A DNA stretch of 5,866 bases from contig CALHWA010000031.1 in assembly GCA_938036845.1 (NCBI GenBank), positions 1 to 5,866 of the forward strand, read 5' to 3'. Source of the stretch: an uncultured Candidatus Saccharibacteria bacterium (GTDB lineage Bacteria > Patescibacteriota > Saccharimonadia > Saccharimonadales > Saccharimonadaceae). The number at the start of each line of letters is the position of its first letter. Position 1 is the first letter of the stretch. Positions 4,975 through 5,866 of this stretch are shown here, in pieces. The position numbers and the translations under genes were made by a program. The notes under the pieces were generated by a model. It did not search any database and was not told the DNA's origin. It was given only the letters and a program-made list of their open reading frames with translations.

Positions 4975-4983
4975 TGCTATACT
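4975..4983 (+). promoter_or_regulatory. Extended -10 promoter of tag
   Basis: TGCTATACT is an extended -10 (TGn at 4975-4977, TATACT at 4978-4983). Six nt separate it from the ATG at 4990, exactly as at the LiaF-like gene, and there is no Shine-Dalgarno sequence. The -35 region (TGTACT, 4955-4960, 17-nt spacer) is weak, as is usual for extended -10 promoters. The position predicts a leaderless transcript and rules out the in-frame ATG at 4948. Confidence 0.6.
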
Positions 4984-4989
4984 AAAATT

Positions 4990-5571
4990 ATGAACCGCTG
5001 CCCCTGGGCTGAATGTAGCGATAGCGAGCGCACCTACCATGACACTGAGTGGGGTGTGCCGCTGTATGATGATCAAAAATTATTTGAGCTGCTCTGCTTG
5101 GAGGGCGCGCAGGCTGGCCTGAGCTGGAGCACAATTTTGGCTAAGCGGGCGGGCTACCGGCAGGCCTTCCACCAATTTGAAATCACAAAAGTAGCCGCCA
5201 TGATGGATGCAGAGCTGGAGGCGCTTACTCACGACACGCGCATCGTCCGCAACCGGCGCAAAATTTATGCGGTGCGCAGCAATGCCCAGGCGGCGCTGCG
5301 GGCCACTGGCCAGTACGGTAGTTTGCAGGCCTACCTATGGGGCCTGGCGGGTGGTGCGCCAGTGCAACATCACTGGCATACTGCAAGTGGTATCCCCGCC
5401 GATACGGCTACGTCCCGGGCAATGAGTGCGCAGCTCAAGCGGGACGGCTTTGCCTTCGTCGGCCCAACCACGTGCTACGCCTTTATGCAGGCCGCCGGCA
5501 TGGTGAACGACCACGTGGTGGAGTGCTTTCGGCACAAGGAGTGTGCGGCGCTGAGTAGTCGTCCTGCATGA
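4990..5571 (+). CDS. tag: DNA-3-methyladenine glycosylase I
   Basis: 193 residues (E. coli Tag 187). It removes 3-methyladenine from alkylated DNA, opening base excision repair in the cytoplasm. It is a helix-hairpin-helix superfamily enzyme with a structural zinc site. The zinc ligands known in E. coli Tag (Cys4, His17, His175, Cys179) are all present at the same numbers here, as are base-pocket residues Tyr16, Glu38 and Trp46. Family signatures are YHDTEWGVP (16-24), LFELLCLEGAQAGLSW (31-46), FVGPTTCYAFMQAAGMVNDH (156-175). The ATG at 4990 is chosen because it places Cys4 correctly and sits 6 nt from an extended -10; the ATG at 4948 would add 14 unrelated residues over the promoter. It stands alone with its own promoter and appears complete and functional. 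Confidence 0.97.
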   Translation: MNRCPWAECSDSERTYHDTEWGVPLYDDQKLFELLCLEGAQAGLSWSTILAKRAGYRQAFHQFEITKVAAMMDAELEALTHDTRIVRNRRKIYAVRSNAQAALRATGQYGSLQAYLWGLAGGAPVQHHWHTASGIPADTATSRAMSAQLKRDGFAFVGPTTCYAFMQAAGMVNDHVVECFRHKECAALSSRPA

Positions 5572-5579
5572 GAGTAAAG

Positions 5580-5613
5580 AGGTATATCTCGCTAGATTAA
5601 TTGAGCTATATCT
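5580..5613 (+). terminator. Imperfect hairpin after tag, weak terminator candidate
   Basis: AGGTATATCTC (5580-5590) pairs with GAGCTATATCT (5603-5613) over 11 positions with one G-U pair and one mismatch, around a 12-nt loop. It begins 9 nt after the tag stop, but no T tract follows. It may be an mRNA 3'-end hairpin rather than a terminator. Confidence 0.35.
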
Positions 5614-5794
5614 TGATGTGTAAGTACTTTTGGTTTTGCGGCTAGTGCGCTACAATAGACCCAGAGGCATTTTTGCGTAGCTTGTGGTGCGCAAAATGAG
5701 TGGCTATCACCCACGAAGCCTGCGGGAAGAAATTGGTTTGTTATGTTCATAAAGAGCTGTGAATCTAAAGAGCCAAGAATAGACCCCGCCGCGA

Positions 5795-5866
5795 ATGCTG
5801 CGACAAGGCAATAATCAAGTGCTGAAAGAACCAGACGGCGCGCTCCGGCCTATGCATATAGCCGCG
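5795..5866 (+). CDS. Probable 5' end of an unidentified gene, cut by the window edge
   Basis: From ATG 5795 a frame runs open to the right edge and encodes MLRQGNNQVLKEPDGALRP followed by MHIAA. A stop at 5780-5782 limits the start to ATG 5795 or GTG 5819. GC content rises here and third positions are mostly G or C, as in the other genes of the window. AAGG at 5805-5808 lies 10 nt before GTG 5819 and is a weak SD for that choice; no SD precedes the ATG. A -10-like TACAAT lies upstream at 5651-5656. Only 24 codons are visible and I do not recognise the family. An opposing minus frame (5765-5857) is also open but less protein-like. Confidence 0.3.
   Translation, partial: MLRQGNNQVLKEPDGALRPMHIAA

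Noticed and set aside
4948..4989. Upstream ATG for tag
   Set aside because: It would add 14 residues over the -10 box and move Cys4 and His17 away from the Tag family numbering.
5765..5857. Minus-strand frame at the right edge beginning MHRPERAV
   Set aside because: Open but short. The plus frame from 5795 over the same bases has more protein-like residues and GC-rich third positions, so that one was preferred.

Overview
The window looks like a chromosomal segment of a Candidate Phyla Radiation (Patescibacteria) bacterium, most plausibly Saccharibacteria (TM7). This rests on gene content and on a divergent, cysteine-free NrdR; no taxonomic marker gene is present, so it is inference. TGA is used as a genuine stop (the ftsZ tail and tag), which argues against the recoded UGA=Gly lineages of the CPR.

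Layout. Bases 1-1577 are a tight plus-strand operon: the 3' end of ftsZ, then nrdR (4-nt overlap with ftsZ), a small thioredoxin-fold protein (5-nt gap) and a VKOR-family membrane oxidoreductase (11-nt overlap). A rho-independent terminator closes it at 1610-1635. Bases 1636-3640 (about 2 kb) hold no convincing protein gene. This gap contains a G-skewed stretch, one tiny ORF behind a perfect Shine-Dalgarno sequence, a GC-rich island (2941-3170) that may be a structured RNA or a gene remnant, and a cluster of perfect palindromes (3183-3510). A LiaF-like membrane protein follows (3681-4343), with a strong terminator behind it. A second gene-poor, partly very AT-rich gap (4407-4974) leads to tag, a 3-methyladenine DNA glycosylase I with all expected zinc and active-site residues (4990-5571). 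The right edge carries a start-less ORF with a CxxC motif and probably the first codons of another plus-strand gene.

How it works together. The first operon would join division (FtsZ), control of ribonucleotide reductase (NrdR) and disulfide chemistry (VKOR with a Trx-fold partner). Two of its members have lost expected cysteines: NrdR lacks all four zinc-ribbon Cys, and the Trx-fold protein lacks CxxC, while VKOR keeps its four. The liaF-like gene and tag each appear to be single genes with the same start architecture: an extended -10 box, exactly 6 nt, then ATG, without a Shine-Dalgarno sequence. That predicts leaderless mRNAs and contrasts with the SD-driven nrdR. No transposase, CRISPR array, tRNA or rRNA was recognised.
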